64,000 bases of DNA from CAITJF01 sp032654645 (lineage in GTDB: Bacteria; Pseudomonadota; Gammaproteobacteria; Burkholderiales; Gallionellaceae), in the NCBI GenBank assembly GCA_032654645.1, contig JAULAW010000005.1, positions 62,001 to 126,000 on the forward strand, in the 5' to 3' direction. Made by a program: the position numbers and the translations under genes. Below the pieces are notes generated by a model. It was not told the DNA's origin, ran no database searches, and worked only from the letters and a program-made list of their open reading frames with translations. This document shows, piece after piece, positions 1-8,223 of this stretch; positions within the stretch are counted from its first letter, which is position 1; every line of letters starts with the position of its first letter.

Positions 1-24
1 GCGTTAGCAGAGGAGACGACTTAG
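1..24 (+). CDS. Possible 3' end of an upstream gene (partial)
   Basis: Frame 1 is open from the window edge to a TAG at 22-24, four bases before the next start codon. The tight spacing suggests an upstream member of the same operon. Only seven codons are visible, so no function can be given. Confidence 0.25.
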   Translation, partial: ALAEETT

Positions 25-28
25 CAAA

Positions 29-700
29 ATGGGCACTGATATTGTAATAAGTGGAGCGAACAACCCCCGTAATAATTTTGGGTTGTCATATTTCACATCA
101 TCCAACAAATTGGATGTTAAAGAGCCAATATTTAACTTTAACGTAAATCCAACCATCACATCACTTGGCGAAGAACAAAGTTGGATGAGCGCGTTCGGTC
201 ACCCTGAAGTTTTCATACCTCCAGCAAACGCAAACACCAAATTAACTTCTGCAATATATGATGTAACGAATTTAACATTTAAGTCAGAGCAGAAACCCAT
301 AATACGGCTACCCCAGAATGTGGTTGCGCAAAAAAATCCGATAAATGTAATTGATGCAAATGCTGTACCCATTCAAATATGGGAAGGATGCGTTCAGAGT
401 GTAAATATAGAAGAGGGGACAATGAAAGCATCGCTTAATGCGAAAATTGGAGTAATTCCAGAACACATAGGTACGATTGATTTGCAATGGGTGCCCGATC
501 AAGACGTAGATTTAGTAAAACCTGGAGCAGTTTTTTATTTAACCCTGTTTAAGCGTGTAAAAAGAGGAGGGACTATAGAAAACTCTCAAGCTATCCAGTT
601 CCGACGTCGCCCGAATTGGTCTAAAAACCAGCTTGATAAAATCAACGAACGAGCCGACAAATTTTTATCAAAAATCAAAAGCAAACCAATTGCTGATTGA
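29..700 (+). CDS. Hypothetical protein, first gene of a cassette with an MBL-fold protein
   Basis: A 223-residue protein that I do not recognise. It has no signal peptide or membrane segment. The C-terminal half (about residues 115-195) alternates hydrophobic and charged residues in short strands, as in a beta-barrel or OB-like fold, and the tail is lysine-rich. The ATG at 29 follows a good ribosome site (GAGGAGA). The stop codon overlaps the ATG of the next gene (TGATG), so the two are probably translationally coupled. Base composition is clearly more AT-rich than the argS region, which points to horizontal acquisition. A role as partner or substrate of the downstream hydrolase is inference from the overlap alone. 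Confidence 0.6.
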   Translation: MGTDIVISGANNPRNNFGLSYFTSSNKLDVKEPIFNFNVNPTITSLGEEQSWMSAFGHPEVFIPPANANTKLTSAIYDVTNLTFKSEQKPIIRLPQNVVAQKNPINVIDANAVPIQIWEGCVQSVNIEEGTMKASLNAKIGVIPEHIGTIDLQWVPDQDVDLVKPGAVFYLTLFKRVKRGGTIENSQAIQFRRRPNWSKNQLDKINERADKFLSKIKSKPIAD

Positions 701-1761
701 TGAATTACGGCCAACCTCCTGCTGATAACGAAATCGAATTGACGGTTTTTGGCCCAGGGCATGGTGAGGCAATAGTTGTTCATCTGGGGGAAGGGAATTG
801 GCTGCTGGTAGATTCTTGCATTGATCCAAACAACAACATTCCGGCATCAGCTAATTATCTTGATCAGCTTGGAGTTACCCCTAACAAAGTTAAAGCGATT
901 GTAGCCTCCCATTGGCACGATGATCATGTTAGAGGCATTGCCTACCTTGCAAATAAATATTCTGAAGCAGACTTCTTTCTTTCAGCAGCATTAAATAATG
1001 ATGAGGCGGCCGCATTTGTCGCTGCATATTCAGGAATAGATGCTCCTGGCTTGGCTCGTGGAACATCCGAGCTACACAGTGTGGTTGATCAAAGGATGCA
1101 TGTTTACGATGCGTTGCATAAAACTATTGTGCATGAATTGTCTGCCAATCAACTAAATGTGCGCGTAATTGCATGGTCTCCTACCAGTAGTGCCTTCGCA
1201 CAATCAATCGCGAACTTTGCTCAGTATTTACCAAATAAGCCTGGCCAAGTTCCAATTACGCATGCTCCAGAACCTAAGCAAAATATAGAGGCAGTAGTAA
1301 TTCATATTAACTTCGGCGAAGAAGATGCGATTCTTCTTGGATCTGATCTTGAGAATCGTAAGATTGGTTGGGGTGAGCTAGTATCAAATGTATGGTGTCA
1401 AGCCCAAAAAAAAGCGTCCATATATAAAGTTGCTCACCATGGTTCGCAAAATGGAGATAACGAGGAGATATGGACAACCTTTCTTCAAAAAGAAAAAATT
1501 GCCTGCATAACACCATTTAATCGATCTGGATTGCCAACACCGTCAGATAAAGAACGCATTAAATTACGTGCAACACAAGCCTACATAAGCTCAGGCGCAT
1601 CTCGGAAGGCTGATATGTCTAGAGACCAGATAAAAAGGCTTGGCGACATATGCTCTGATGTCGAATTAGCCGATTCAGGGTTCGGAGCTGTTCGGTTGCG
1701 AAAAAAAATTGGTTCACAAATTTGGAATACCGAACTCTTTGGAAATGCACAGGCAATATAG
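700..1761 (+). CDS. Metallo-beta-lactamase-fold hydrolase (ComEC/Rec2-like MBL)
   Basis: A 353-residue protein with the zinc motif HWHDDH (HxHxDH) in the context SHWHDDHVRG near residue 72. A later Asp (LLGSDLENR) and His (VAHHGSQNG) would complete a dinuclear metal site. The layout resembles the MBL domain of the ComEC/Rec2 group, but there are no membrane segments, so it should be a soluble hydrolase. The substrate (nucleic acid, phosphodiester or other) cannot be read from the sequence. An in-frame TTG three bases upstream is possible, but ATG at 700 overlaps the preceding stop and is preferred. AT-rich MBL cassettes next to mobile elements are often accessory or defence genes; that role is inference. 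Confidence 0.75.
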   Translation: MNYGQPPADNEIELTVFGPGHGEAIVVHLGEGNWLLVDSCIDPNNNIPASANYLDQLGVTPNKVKAIVASHWHDDHVRGIAYLANKYSEADFFLSAALNNDEAAAFVAAYSGIDAPGLARGTSELHSVVDQRMHVYDALHKTIVHELSANQLNVRVIAWSPTSSAFAQSIANFAQYLPNKPGQVPITHAPEPKQNIEAVVIHINFGEEDAILLGSDLENRKIGWGELVSNVWCQAQKKASIYKVAHHGSQNGDNEEIWTTFLQKEKIACITPFNRSGLPTPSDKERIKLRATQAYISSGASRKADMSRDQIKRLGDICSDVELADSGFGAVRLRKKIGSQIWNTELFGNAQAI

Positions 1762-1772
1762 TATGCCCTTGC

Positions 1773-1998
1773 TCAAGGTTGCAGTTGACAGAACGTCAAG
1801 CCAATCCATTTAAGGATAGGAATTTCAAACGCACAAGTTGAGGTATCCATGGCTGCCGCACTCCGGTCAATGCCAAATTTTTTGTTGAACTCCCACAGAA
1901 AATCTGGATTCCACCTCACCCACACGCGAAAAGGTAAGAGTTTCTCCAGTGGACTGTCTTTGAATGACCGCTTCGGAGAAATTTGAAGGACTGCAATG
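1773..1998 (-). pseudogene. 3' remnant of an unidentified gene cut by the RIT element
   Basis: On the minus strand an open frame runs from the RIT boundary to a TGA at 1775-1773. It encodes about 73 residues rich in Trp and Phe (for example RVWVRWNPDFLWEF and PILKWIGLTFC). It has no start codon and ends exactly where the RIT inverted repeat begins, as expected for a gene truncated by the insertion. The family is not recognised. Confidence 0.35.
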
Positions 1999-2030
1999 TG
2001 TCGTTATGCATAGTACCCGATTATGAATAG
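1999..2030. repeat. RIT left terminal inverted repeat
   Basis: The reverse complement of this segment matches 6040-6071 at 31 of 32 positions. It contains GTACCCGATTATGAATAG and is the probable recombinase binding site. Confidence 0.85.
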
Positions 2031-2095
2031 CGTGCTGATTTTCGCATGCTCGCTGCCCATCAGTGCAGCAGCAAGCATTTTTTCACTATTCATAA

Positions 2096-2706
2096 TTACA
2101 GCGATTTCAAGAAATCTAACAACGAGTCTGGAGCATGATAACGAGGAATCTTGTTTTCTGGTTCCTGCAACTTGGCGAGAGCGCGCTCCTTCATGGCGAG
2201 GTCACCCGCGCTCCAGTGTTGTAAAGCAAGCTTAGCAGCAGATGATCTCGCTGACTTATCCAACTATTGTCCGCTGTGCCAATCACGGCCAACATCTCTT
2301 CACGCGACAGGAATCCAAGCATCGGTCGCTCAAAGCGCTTCATCGGCACTCCGAGCGCTCGCTCGATGACCTGCATAGATGCTACGTCCCGGTGAGATGC
2401 GAACTTCAGGAACACCCGCAATGCAGCGAGGCGCGCATTGCGGCTGCGCACCGTGTTGTGGCGCTCTTGCTCCAGATTGTCGAGGAAGGCCAGGATCAAT
2501 TCCGGCGTGATGTCCGCCAGCGCCATCGCTGTTGGTGATTTTGCGCAGTGCGTTTGAGCGAAGTCGAGGAATAGCATGAACGCATCTCGGTACGTCGCAA
2601 TCGTGTGCGGGCTCAACTCTCTTTGCTGGATCAGATATTCGGCAAAGAATGCCTGCACGAGCGCCGGGAATGTCGGCTGCGGTGCCAATGAATTTTGGCT
2701 ATTCAT
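2096..2706 (-). pseudogene. ritC: RIT tyrosine recombinase C, internally deleted
   Basis: The N-terminal core-binding domain is complete (from the ATG at 2706, including the SPHTIATYRDA helix). The frame runs into the start of the catalytic domain at LYNTGARV and then stops out of frame. The last ~35 codons of a RIT recombinase (DLAMKERALAKL ... LLDFLKSL, stop at 2098-2096) follow in another frame. Roughly 130 codons holding the catalytic His, Arg and Tyr residues have been deleted between them. The ATG overlaps the end of recombinase B by 8 nt. It cannot be catalytically active. Confidence 0.8.
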
Positions 2707-2800
2707 TCTCAGCCTCCATTACTTGGGCGAAGCGCTCAAACTTATTACCCGCCAGCGCCATCAACTCAGGTACGCCAGTGAGATACCAGTAAGTATCACT
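2699..2800 (-). pseudogene. ritB: 3' end of RIT recombinase B, displaced by the IS4 insertion
   Basis: The minus-strand frame SDTYWYLTGVPELMAL ... EAENE ends in TAG at 2701-2699. It has the typical C-terminal tail of a tyrosine recombinase, including the DTYWYL region that carries the nucleophilic Tyr. It is the natural continuation of the recombinase whose N-terminal part lies at 3940-4666. Confidence 0.75.
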
Positions 2801-3943
2801 GCTGTCCGGTTAAAAACCGAACAAATTTAATTGGTTATGCATGGGGTCAGGTTCGGAAATGTAACTGCCCCCCGCGAAAGCTTGAGATAGCGGGGTTTTC
2901 TCGAAAACGGAGACCGACAATATCTGTAGCAAAGTGTAAAGCGAGGCATCAATTTGTAACTCCTTTTTAACAACGGCAATCAGCACGTAGGTGGCGATGG
3001 CGCACCAGATTTGCGTCTTCACCGCATTCTCGCTGTTGCCAATAAAACGTTTGATACGCAGATGCTGCTTGATCCATTTGAAAAACAATTCGACTTGCCA
3101 TCGCTGCTTGTACAGCGCGGCGATGGTCAACGCGGGCAACGTCGTATTGTTGGTCAGGAACACCAACGTCTTGCCGGTTTCCGGGTCTTTGAAACGGACG
3201 CGCCGCAACTGTTCCGGGTAGCCTTTCTGGGTGTAAAAACCATCCAGCGCGATGAGTTGGTCGCAGATTATTCCCGTGCTTCGATCCGCCTTCATCGAGC
3301 GCACCCTGTGAGCGTTCATGCCCCGTTTCGCGCGGGTCACGAAGAACGCGCCCGCCTGGTGGAGCGCGAACAGCCTGGCGAAGTCGAGGTAGCCACGATC
3401 CATCACATAAAACGCCCCCGCTTCGATGGGCAAAGTATCCAGAACGTTGACATCGCCCATCTTGCCGTCGGAAATGTGGATGAATGCCGGGATGTTGCCG
3501 CGCAAGTCCAGCAGCGTATGCATCTTGACCGCCGCTTTGGTAGAACGAAACGGCGCCCATGGAAAAAGCGACAGGCACAGGTCGATGGTCGTCGCATCCA
3601 AGGCGTAGACCGTGTTGTCGAGATCGATGCCAAAGCTGTCCTTGCAATAAAGCTTGCGCGCACGGCGGATAAGCACCATCGCCAAGTCTTCCCATATATG
3701 CCAGTCGCGCCCTTCGTTGGCATCGGCCAGCGTCGAACGTTTGACTGGCGTGCGAAAGCCCATGCCGTAAAGCTTCTTCTGGTTGGACAGCAAACAGATT
3801 TCGATGTCGCGCAGACTCTCGCGATAAGTCAGTTGCGCGAAGGCCATGGCGCGGAATTGCTCGGTGCAATTCAAGACGCGCACGCCGGAATCGCCGCCAC
3901 GGCGCTCGACAATTCGCGCGAAGCTGGTCCACGGCACAACCCA
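2797..3943. mobile_element. IS4-type insertion inside RIT recombinase B (edges approximate)
   Basis: Recombinase B sequence is recognisable up to DKLGWV near 3943 and resumes at SDTYWYL near 2797. Between them is one transposase. The left edge contains a small palindrome CGGTTAAAAACCG near 2808. The transposase lacks its usual first residues and recombinase B lacks its central catalytic part. A deletion must therefore have accompanied or followed the insertion, and exact IS ends cannot be assigned. Confidence 0.6.
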
Positions 3944-4666
3944 GCCCAGCTTATCGCGCAGTTCGATGAATACCTTATGCACCTGGCGCTCACCTAGAGG
4001 GCGGCCCAACCTCCGGCCTCGTGCGCCAATAAAGAATGGGGTTTCGACGGTGGTGTGCACTTGACGATTGCGCATCTGGCGGTAGCGACTAAGAGCCGCA
4101 ACAGTGCTCGGGTGCAGCGGCAACAGACGTGACTTTCCGAACTTGGCTTGACGTACTGTCAGGGATCCATTTACCAAATCAACATCGGCGTCTAATAAAG
4201 ACAAGGCTTCGGACACTCGTAGACCTGCAGAAGCGATCAGCCCAAACAGTGCCGCGAAGGTGAGAGGTCGCAGCCCGTCTTGTGGGCCCATACCGCGTGC
4301 GGCAACCATCAGTTCGACGATCTCATCCTCCCGGTAGATGTGTGGCGCCACTCGTCCTGGCACACGGCCAAAGATCGTCTCGTCGGGCACTTCCGTCAAA
4401 GGTTCGAACTGGCGCAACCAACGAGCGAATGGCCTCAGGAGATTGAGTCGCCGTGCCTTTGTTCCCGGCTTGTGAATCTGCGCCTTGTCCTGACGAGCCC
4501 AGTCGGCCATGAGATCAACGGTCAGTGGGCCTTGATGTTGCACACTAGCCACATAGCTGGCAAAGCTTGTTAGCGCTAGCCCCATAGAACGCAACTCAAA
4601 CCCCAAGTGGCGACGCTCGGCGAGGTACTCATCGACCCTCGCCTGCACAAGGTTGGGCGCGCTCAT
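2810..4666 (-). CDS. Chimeric ORF: RIT recombinase B N-terminus fused in frame to an IS4-family transposase
   Basis: One open frame of about 618 codons. Residues ~1-240 are a tyrosine recombinase: core-binding domain, then the first catalytic Arg in SAGLRVSEALSL. Without a break it continues as an IS4-family DDE transposase from PWTSFARIVERRGGD onward. The transposase catalytic residues are visible: Asp in LDATTIDLCLS, Asp in VMDRGYLDF, and the YREK signature YKQRWQVELFFKWIK. The ATG at 4666 overlaps the stop of recombinase A (ATGA). The in-frame join is likely accidental. Whether the fusion protein is made or folds is unknown. The recombinase half lacks the His-Arg-Tyr part of its active site. 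Confidence 0.75.
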   Translation of the reverse strand: MSAPNLVQARVDEYLAERRHLGFELRSMGLALTSFASYVASVQHQGPLTVDLMADWARQDKAQIHKPGTKARRLNLLRPFARWLRQFEPLTEVPDETIFGRVPGRVAPHIYREDEIVELMVAARGMGPQDGLRPLTFAALFGLIASAGLRVSEALSLLDADVDLVNGSLTVRQAKFGKSRLLPLHPSTVAALSRYRQMRNRQVHTTVETPFFIGARGRRLGRPLGERQVHKVFIELRDKLGWVVPWTSFARIVERRGGDSGVRVLNCTEQFRAMAFAQLTYRESLRDIEICLLSNQKKLYGMGFRTPVKRSTLADANEGRDWHIWEDLAMVLIRRARKLYCKDSFGIDLDNTVYALDATTIDLCLSLFPWAPFRSTKAAVKMHTLLDLRGNIPAFIHISDGKMGDVNVLDTLPIEAGAFYVMDRGYLDFARLFALHQAGAFFVTRAKRGMNAHRVRSMKADRSTGIICDQLIALDGFYTQKGYPEQLRRVRFKDPETGKTLVFLTNNTTLPALTIAALYKQRWQVELFFKWIKQHLRIKRFIGNSENAVKTQIWCAIATYVLIAVVKKELQIDASLYTLLQILSVSVFEKTPLSQAFAGGSYISEPDPMHNQLNLFGF

Positions 4667-5916
4667 TTCGCGCTCCCGGGCCAAGGCAGCGCAACTGCAC
4701 CAAGACGTGAGGCGTCAAGCTTGGCGTAGATGAGCGAAGTGTTTAGCGAACGATGGCGCAGAACATCAGCCACCTCTTTGAGGGAGCTGCCATGATCCAG
4801 CAACTGACATGCCAGGGTATGGCGTAGTGCATGGGAACGCCCGTGCGTTAAGCCGATGCGTTGATACGCATCGCGGATAACGTGTCTGACCGTATTGACG
4901 CCGATGGGAAGATCACGGGGTGCCAGGCAACGGACGAACACTGCAGTGTTCGTCGTCATAGGGCGTTCTTGCTGTACGTACTCAGCAAGCGCCTGACCGG
5001 TAAGCTCTGGCAGCGGCAGGATATCTTGGCGCAGTGATTTGGTGCGTTTGAGCGTTACAGTTCCAGCACACCAGTCGATATCAGCCAATTGTAGGTTGGC
5101 TATTTCGCTGCTACGCAAACCCATGTCGAGCGCACAGCGCACGATGGCATAGCCGCGTCGATAGGAAGGCAGCGTGGGCGTGAACGAGGAAAGCAAACGT
5201 TCAATTTCAGTAGGGTTGAGTGCGCGCGGCAGCGATGCAAGCCCCCAATGAGCAGGCGACGCGATCACGCCCAGCAGGCCGTGTACCTGGTCACCGCAAG
5301 TGGTACGGTAACGCAAATAGGCACGCAATGCCGACACCAGCGTGGATGCGTTGGACGCGGTGCTTCGCAGTTGAAGTTGTGAAGAAATGAAGTGGCGCAC
5401 ATCCTCTGGGCACAGCTCGCCAATCACGACAGGCCGGTTCGCAAACTTGTATAGCAACAGTCGCTCAACGGTACGCAATCGACCGCGCCGTGTTCCCGAA
5501 CTCAAACCTCTTGCTTTGAGCATGTGTTCGTCATAGAGATGCAACTCGTCGGCGATGTAGCCTGTTGGCGATGACTGTTCGGCAATCGCGCCTTGTTTGC
5601 GCAGTACATCTAACAGGTGATGCAGTGCGGCTCGAATATCGCGCAGATTTAGCAGTACCGGTGATGGGCAATCGCAACGTGCCATGTGATGGCTCAAAAA
5701 CTGATCGACACCATGCTCATCGAGCATTTGCAATGGCAGACAGCTCTGGGTCATCCAGCGCGCGAAATGAGCGATGCCCGCAATGTAACGCTTGGTTGTA
5801 GTAGCCGAATATCGGCCATTCTCAAGGTGAGCGGCATATGCGCCCATGTGTGGAGCGAGTACGCTATTGCGCAACCATGCTTGGGGCGTTGGGTGAAGTG
5901 ATGTGATGGGGTTCAT
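4663..5916 (-). CDS. ritA: RIT tyrosine recombinase A (site-specific integrase), intact
   Basis: A 417-residue tyrosine recombinase. The N-terminal SAM-like core-binding domain covers about residues 20-215. The catalytic domain shows the first Arg in CALDMGLRSSEIANL, the HxLRH box in SHALRHTLACQL, a His in VLRHRSLNTS and the Tyr nucleophile in LIYAKL. All expected residues are present. It starts with ATG at 5916 and is the first gene of the trio, reading inward from the right inverted repeat. Its stop overlaps the start of recombinase B. It should bind the repeats at 1999-2030 and 6040-6071. With its two partners broken, transposition is unlikely. Confidence 0.88.
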   Translation of the reverse strand: MNPITSLHPTPQAWLRNSVLAPHMGAYAAHLENGRYSATTTKRYIAGIAHFARWMTQSCLPLQMLDEHGVDQFLSHHMARCDCPSPVLLNLRDIRAALHHLLDVLRKQGAIAEQSSPTGYIADELHLYDEHMLKARGLSSGTRRGRLRTVERLLLYKFANRPVVIGELCPEDVRHFISSQLQLRSTASNASTLVSALRAYLRYRTTCGDQVHGLLGVIASPAHWGLASLPRALNPTEIERLLSSFTPTLPSYRRGYAIVRCALDMGLRSSEIANLQLADIDWCAGTVTLKRTKSLRQDILPLPELTGQALAEYVQQERPMTTNTAVFVRCLAPRDLPIGVNTVRHVIRDAYQRIGLTHGRSHALRHTLACQLLDHGSSLKEVADVLRHRSLNTSLIYAKLDASRLGAVALPWPGSAK

Positions 5917-6039
5917 GGCGATCTCCGTTGGTGTGGGATCGCCAGTTCAATTGAACGCTAAAATTATGTCTACTACTTGGACTTTGCGCCTGCCAAATGG
6001 CCAGTAACTATGCAGCCTGACAGCTCTGACGCTTAAATA

Positions 6040-6071
6040 CTATTCATAATCGGGTACTATACATAACGACA
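6040..6071. repeat. RIT right terminal inverted repeat
   Basis: Inverted partner of 1999-2030 with one mismatch. Fifteen bases further out the CTATTCATAA motif recurs at 6084-6092, where the next IS has inserted. Confidence 0.85.
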
Positions 6072-6120
6072 TTTATGTATAGCTATTCATAACTGGACAG
6101 TGACAAGTTCTCCTCTCACT

Positions 6121-6465
6121 TCAGTCCTTTTCTTTGGTGAGTCGGAGATTTGATAGCTCTGTAGCCAAATCAATCCACCGATCCATGAGGAGCTTCATGC
6201 GCTCGTAGTTTTTCAATTGCTTGCGGATCGCAGGCAAATCCTTCTTCTTTACGAACTTGCTGCTGCTCTTTCCCTTCCGTGTGAAGCTGACCTGATAGTA
6301 AGGCCCGTGCTTCTCCGGCGGTGATGCCTTGCAGCGGCAACCGGGCGAGCCGCAGACATTGTATTGGGTTGACAGGCTGCCAGGCCGCAAGTCCCCCAGC
6401 GCGACGAGGTCGCGCTTGATCTTCTCGATCTGACGTTCGATCCGGGCTTCCAGCTTGATGTCCAT
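6121..6465 (-). CDS. DUF6788 family protein, IS passenger gene
   Basis: A small basic protein of 114 residues from the ATG at 6465. It has an N-terminal amphipathic helix (ARIERQIEKIKRDL), a cysteine cluster VCGSPGCRCKA followed by HGPYYQVSF, and a C-terminal helix. This is the DUF6788 pattern, commonly found beside transposases. The Cys/His arrangement suggests metal binding, and a role in regulating or assisting transposition is inference. It lies inside the IS ends and is divergent from the transposase, sharing the palindromic promoter region at 6489-6512. A longer frame with an ATG at 6498 exists but would run through that palindrome. Confidence 0.7.
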   Translation of the reverse strand: MDIKLEARIERQIEKIKRDLVALGDLRPGSLSTQYNVCGSPGCRCKASPPEKHGPYYQVSFTRKGKSSSKFVKKKDLPAIRKQLKNYERMKLLMDRWIDLATELSNLRLTKEKD

Positions 6466-6488
6466 GGCGAAAGCATAGCACTGTTTGG

Positions 6489-6512
6489 CCGATAGCACTA
6501 TAATGCTATCGG
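6489..6512. promoter_or_regulatory. Palindrome over a TATAAT box between divergent IS genes
   Basis: CCGATAGCA and TGCTATCGG form perfect 9-bp arms around CTATAA, so the TATAAT at 6499-6504 lies inside the palindrome. It sits between the DUF6788 start (6465) and the transposase start (6541). A shared promoter with an operator for self-repression is a reasonable inference. Confidence 0.5.
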
Positions 6513-6540
6513 CTTACACTTGCGACAGGAGAACTTTGCT

Positions 6541-7950
6541 ATGACACTATGGATCGAGTGGTTGCAAACGGTGCGTTCCCTCCGGCCAGCATGTGGCCGG
6601 TCACGCACTTTCTTCTGGATGGTTTTTGTCCTGATGGGTTTATGCAGCCGCGCCGACAACGCCGGTGTCACGAGTTTTGTCCGCGTCCTGAACTTCCGGG
6701 GCGAGGCCTACCATCGCTTTCTTCATCTCTTTCACAGCAAGGGCATCGACCTGGATATGCTCACCGCCTGCTGGGTTCGTCTCTGCCTTACCTTGTTCCG
6801 CCCATTTCAGGTCGGCCAGCGCATCGTCTGCCTCGCCGATGGGATCAAGGCACCCAAAGAAGGAAAGCGTATGCCCGCCGTGAAGTATCTGCACCAGCAA
6901 TCGGCTGGCAATTCCAAGCCAGAATACATCATGGGCCATTCGCTCCAGGCTATCTCGCTGCTGGTTCACGGCCCTGCCGGGCAGGTGACCGCCGTGCCGC
7001 TCACTTCGCGCATTCACGAAGGCCTGGTGTTTTCCAACCGGGATGCAAGAACCCTGCTCGACAAGCTGGTGGCGCTACTGTTTTCGGTGGCCATCGTCTG
7101 GGATCGCCAGGTGCTGCTCATCGCCGACGCCTACTATGCAAGCGGCAAGATCATCCGCCCACTCCTGGCCAAAGGGCACCATCTCGTGACCCGCGCCAAA
7201 AGCAACGCGGTCGCCTACCTCCCCGTGCCCGACGTGCCGCATCGCGGCAAAGGGCGGCCGCGAATCTACGGCGACAAGGTTCGTCTCAAGGACCTCGCCA
7301 AGGATAATGCCGCTTTCACCTCCGCTCCCAGCCCCGTCTATGGCGAGAACGACGTGACCGTGCGTTTCCGCTGCGTGGATTTACTATGGCGCCCGGTCGC
7401 CCGTATCGTCCGTTTTGTGATCGTCCACCACCCGGTTCGCGGAACAATATTCCTGCTGTGCACGGATCTTTCACTTGCACCTCTGGAGATACTCCAGCTC
7501 TACGGCTATCGGTTCAAGATTGAGCTGGGTTTCCGGCAGGCCGTCCACGTCCTCGGCGCTTATGCCTACCACTTCTGGATGGCTGCCATGAAGCCTCTGC
7601 GCCGTGGTGATGGCGATCAGTATCTGCATCGCACCACCGATGCCTATCGCGCCGCCATCCGCCGCAAGCTGCGCGCCTACCACATTCATGTGCAGCTCGG
7701 CTGCATCGCCCAAGGCCTGCTACAGCATCTCTCGCTGAACCATACGGCAGAGGTGTGGCGTTGTTTCCGCAGTTGGCTCCGCACCATGAACCCGGCGCTC
7801 CCGCCTTCCGAGCTTATCGTCGCAAACGCACTGCGCACGGCCATTCCAGCATTTTTCTCGTTTCCAAAGCTAGACCCTGGCCTCAAGAAAATAATGGAAA
7901 ATTACTACCGCTATGACCTGGACTCAGTTACCGACCGAATGGCCGCATGA
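6541..7950 (+). CDS. DDE transposase of the 1887-bp IS
   Basis: A 469-residue transposase of the IS4/IS701-like superfamily. The ATG at 6541 follows AGGAGA. The likely catalytic residues are Asp in LADGIKAPKEGKR, Asp in VLLIADAYYASGK and Glu in YGYRFKIELGFRQAV. The protein is full length and lies between intact inverted repeats. The closest named family is uncertain. Confidence 0.8.
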   Translation: MTLWIEWLQTVRSLRPACGRSRTFFWMVFVLMGLCSRADNAGVTSFVRVLNFRGEAYHRFLHLFHSKGIDLDMLTACWVRLCLTLFRPFQVGQRIVCLADGIKAPKEGKRMPAVKYLHQQSAGNSKPEYIMGHSLQAISLLVHGPAGQVTAVPLTSRIHEGLVFSNRDARTLLDKLVALLFSVAIVWDRQVLLIADAYYASGKIIRPLLAKGHHLVTRAKSNAVAYLPVPDVPHRGKGRPRIYGDKVRLKDLAKDNAAFTSAPSPVYGENDVTVRFRCVDLLWRPVARIVRFVIVHHPVRGTIFLLCTDLSLAPLEILQLYGYRFKIELGFRQAVHVLGAYAYHFWMAAMKPLRRGDGDQYLHRTTDAYRAAIRRKLRAYHIHVQLGCIAQGLLQHLSLNHTAEVWRCFRSWLRTMNPALPPSELIVANALRTAIPAFFSFPKLDPGLKKIMENYYRYDLDSVTDRMAA

Positions 7951-8143
7951 ATGGGAATGGTAAAGTTAGCACTGTCCAGTTCATAAGTGTCGGCTGCTGA
8001 ACTTGGTAAATGGCAGGTTTAGGGCAGCCTGATCTTGGGGCAAGTTCATAAACAACTGAGTAATCTTCAAATGCTATAATCCGCGCCTCTTTAACGGGCA
8101 TGGCGATGCGCCATTCCTGAAAATAAAACTCGCTATGCCCGTT

Positions 8144-8180
8144 TCCCCCACCCCAACCCTCCCCCGGAGGGAGAGGGGGC
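8144..8180. repeat. GC-rich dyad repeat (CCCTCCCCCGGAGGGAGAGGG type)
   Basis: A C-run followed by CCTCCCCCGGAGGGAGAGGG forms a short hairpin. It resembles the dispersed CCCTCTCCC/GGGAGAGGG intergenic repeats of many proteobacteria. It lies about 45 bp upstream of argS. Only one copy is seen in the window, so its repetitive nature is from general knowledge. Confidence 0.45.
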
Positions 8181-8223
8181 AAACGAATAGCTACGCGAGA
8201 TTCACGTTTAATGGTGCCGTTTC

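Larger units (their letters stand above)
1999..6071. mobile_element. RIT element (recombinases in trio), decayed
   Basis: Three tyrosine recombinase genes lie head to tail on the minus strand, joined by short overlaps: ATGA at 4663-4666 and 8 nt at 2699-2706. They sit between 32-bp terminal inverted repeats (1999-2030 and 6040-6071) that differ at one position. This is the hallmark of RIT elements. The first recombinase is intact. The second is broken by an IS4-type transposase. The third has an internal deletion that removes its catalytic region. The element should therefore not move on its own. The motif CTATTCATAA occurs in each end repeat and, with small variations, again just inside the left end (2086) and just outside the right end (6084). 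Confidence 0.85.
6093..7979. mobile_element. Insertion sequence with DUF6788 passenger and DDE transposase, 7-bp target duplication
   Basis: The ends CTGGACAGTG (6093) and CACTGTCCAG (to 7979) are perfect 10-bp inverted repeats. They are flanked by the direct repeat TTCATAA at 6086-6092 and 7980-7986. The target is the RIT end motif. The element holds two divergent genes, DUF6788 on the minus strand and the transposase on the plus strand. Intact ends, target duplication and intact reading frames suggest a recent and possibly active insertion. Confidence 0.85.

Noticed and set aside
2967..3997. Long open frames overlapping the IS4 transposase on both strands
   Set aside because: Arg/His-rich shadow frames. 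The transposase frame carries the DDE and YREK motifs.
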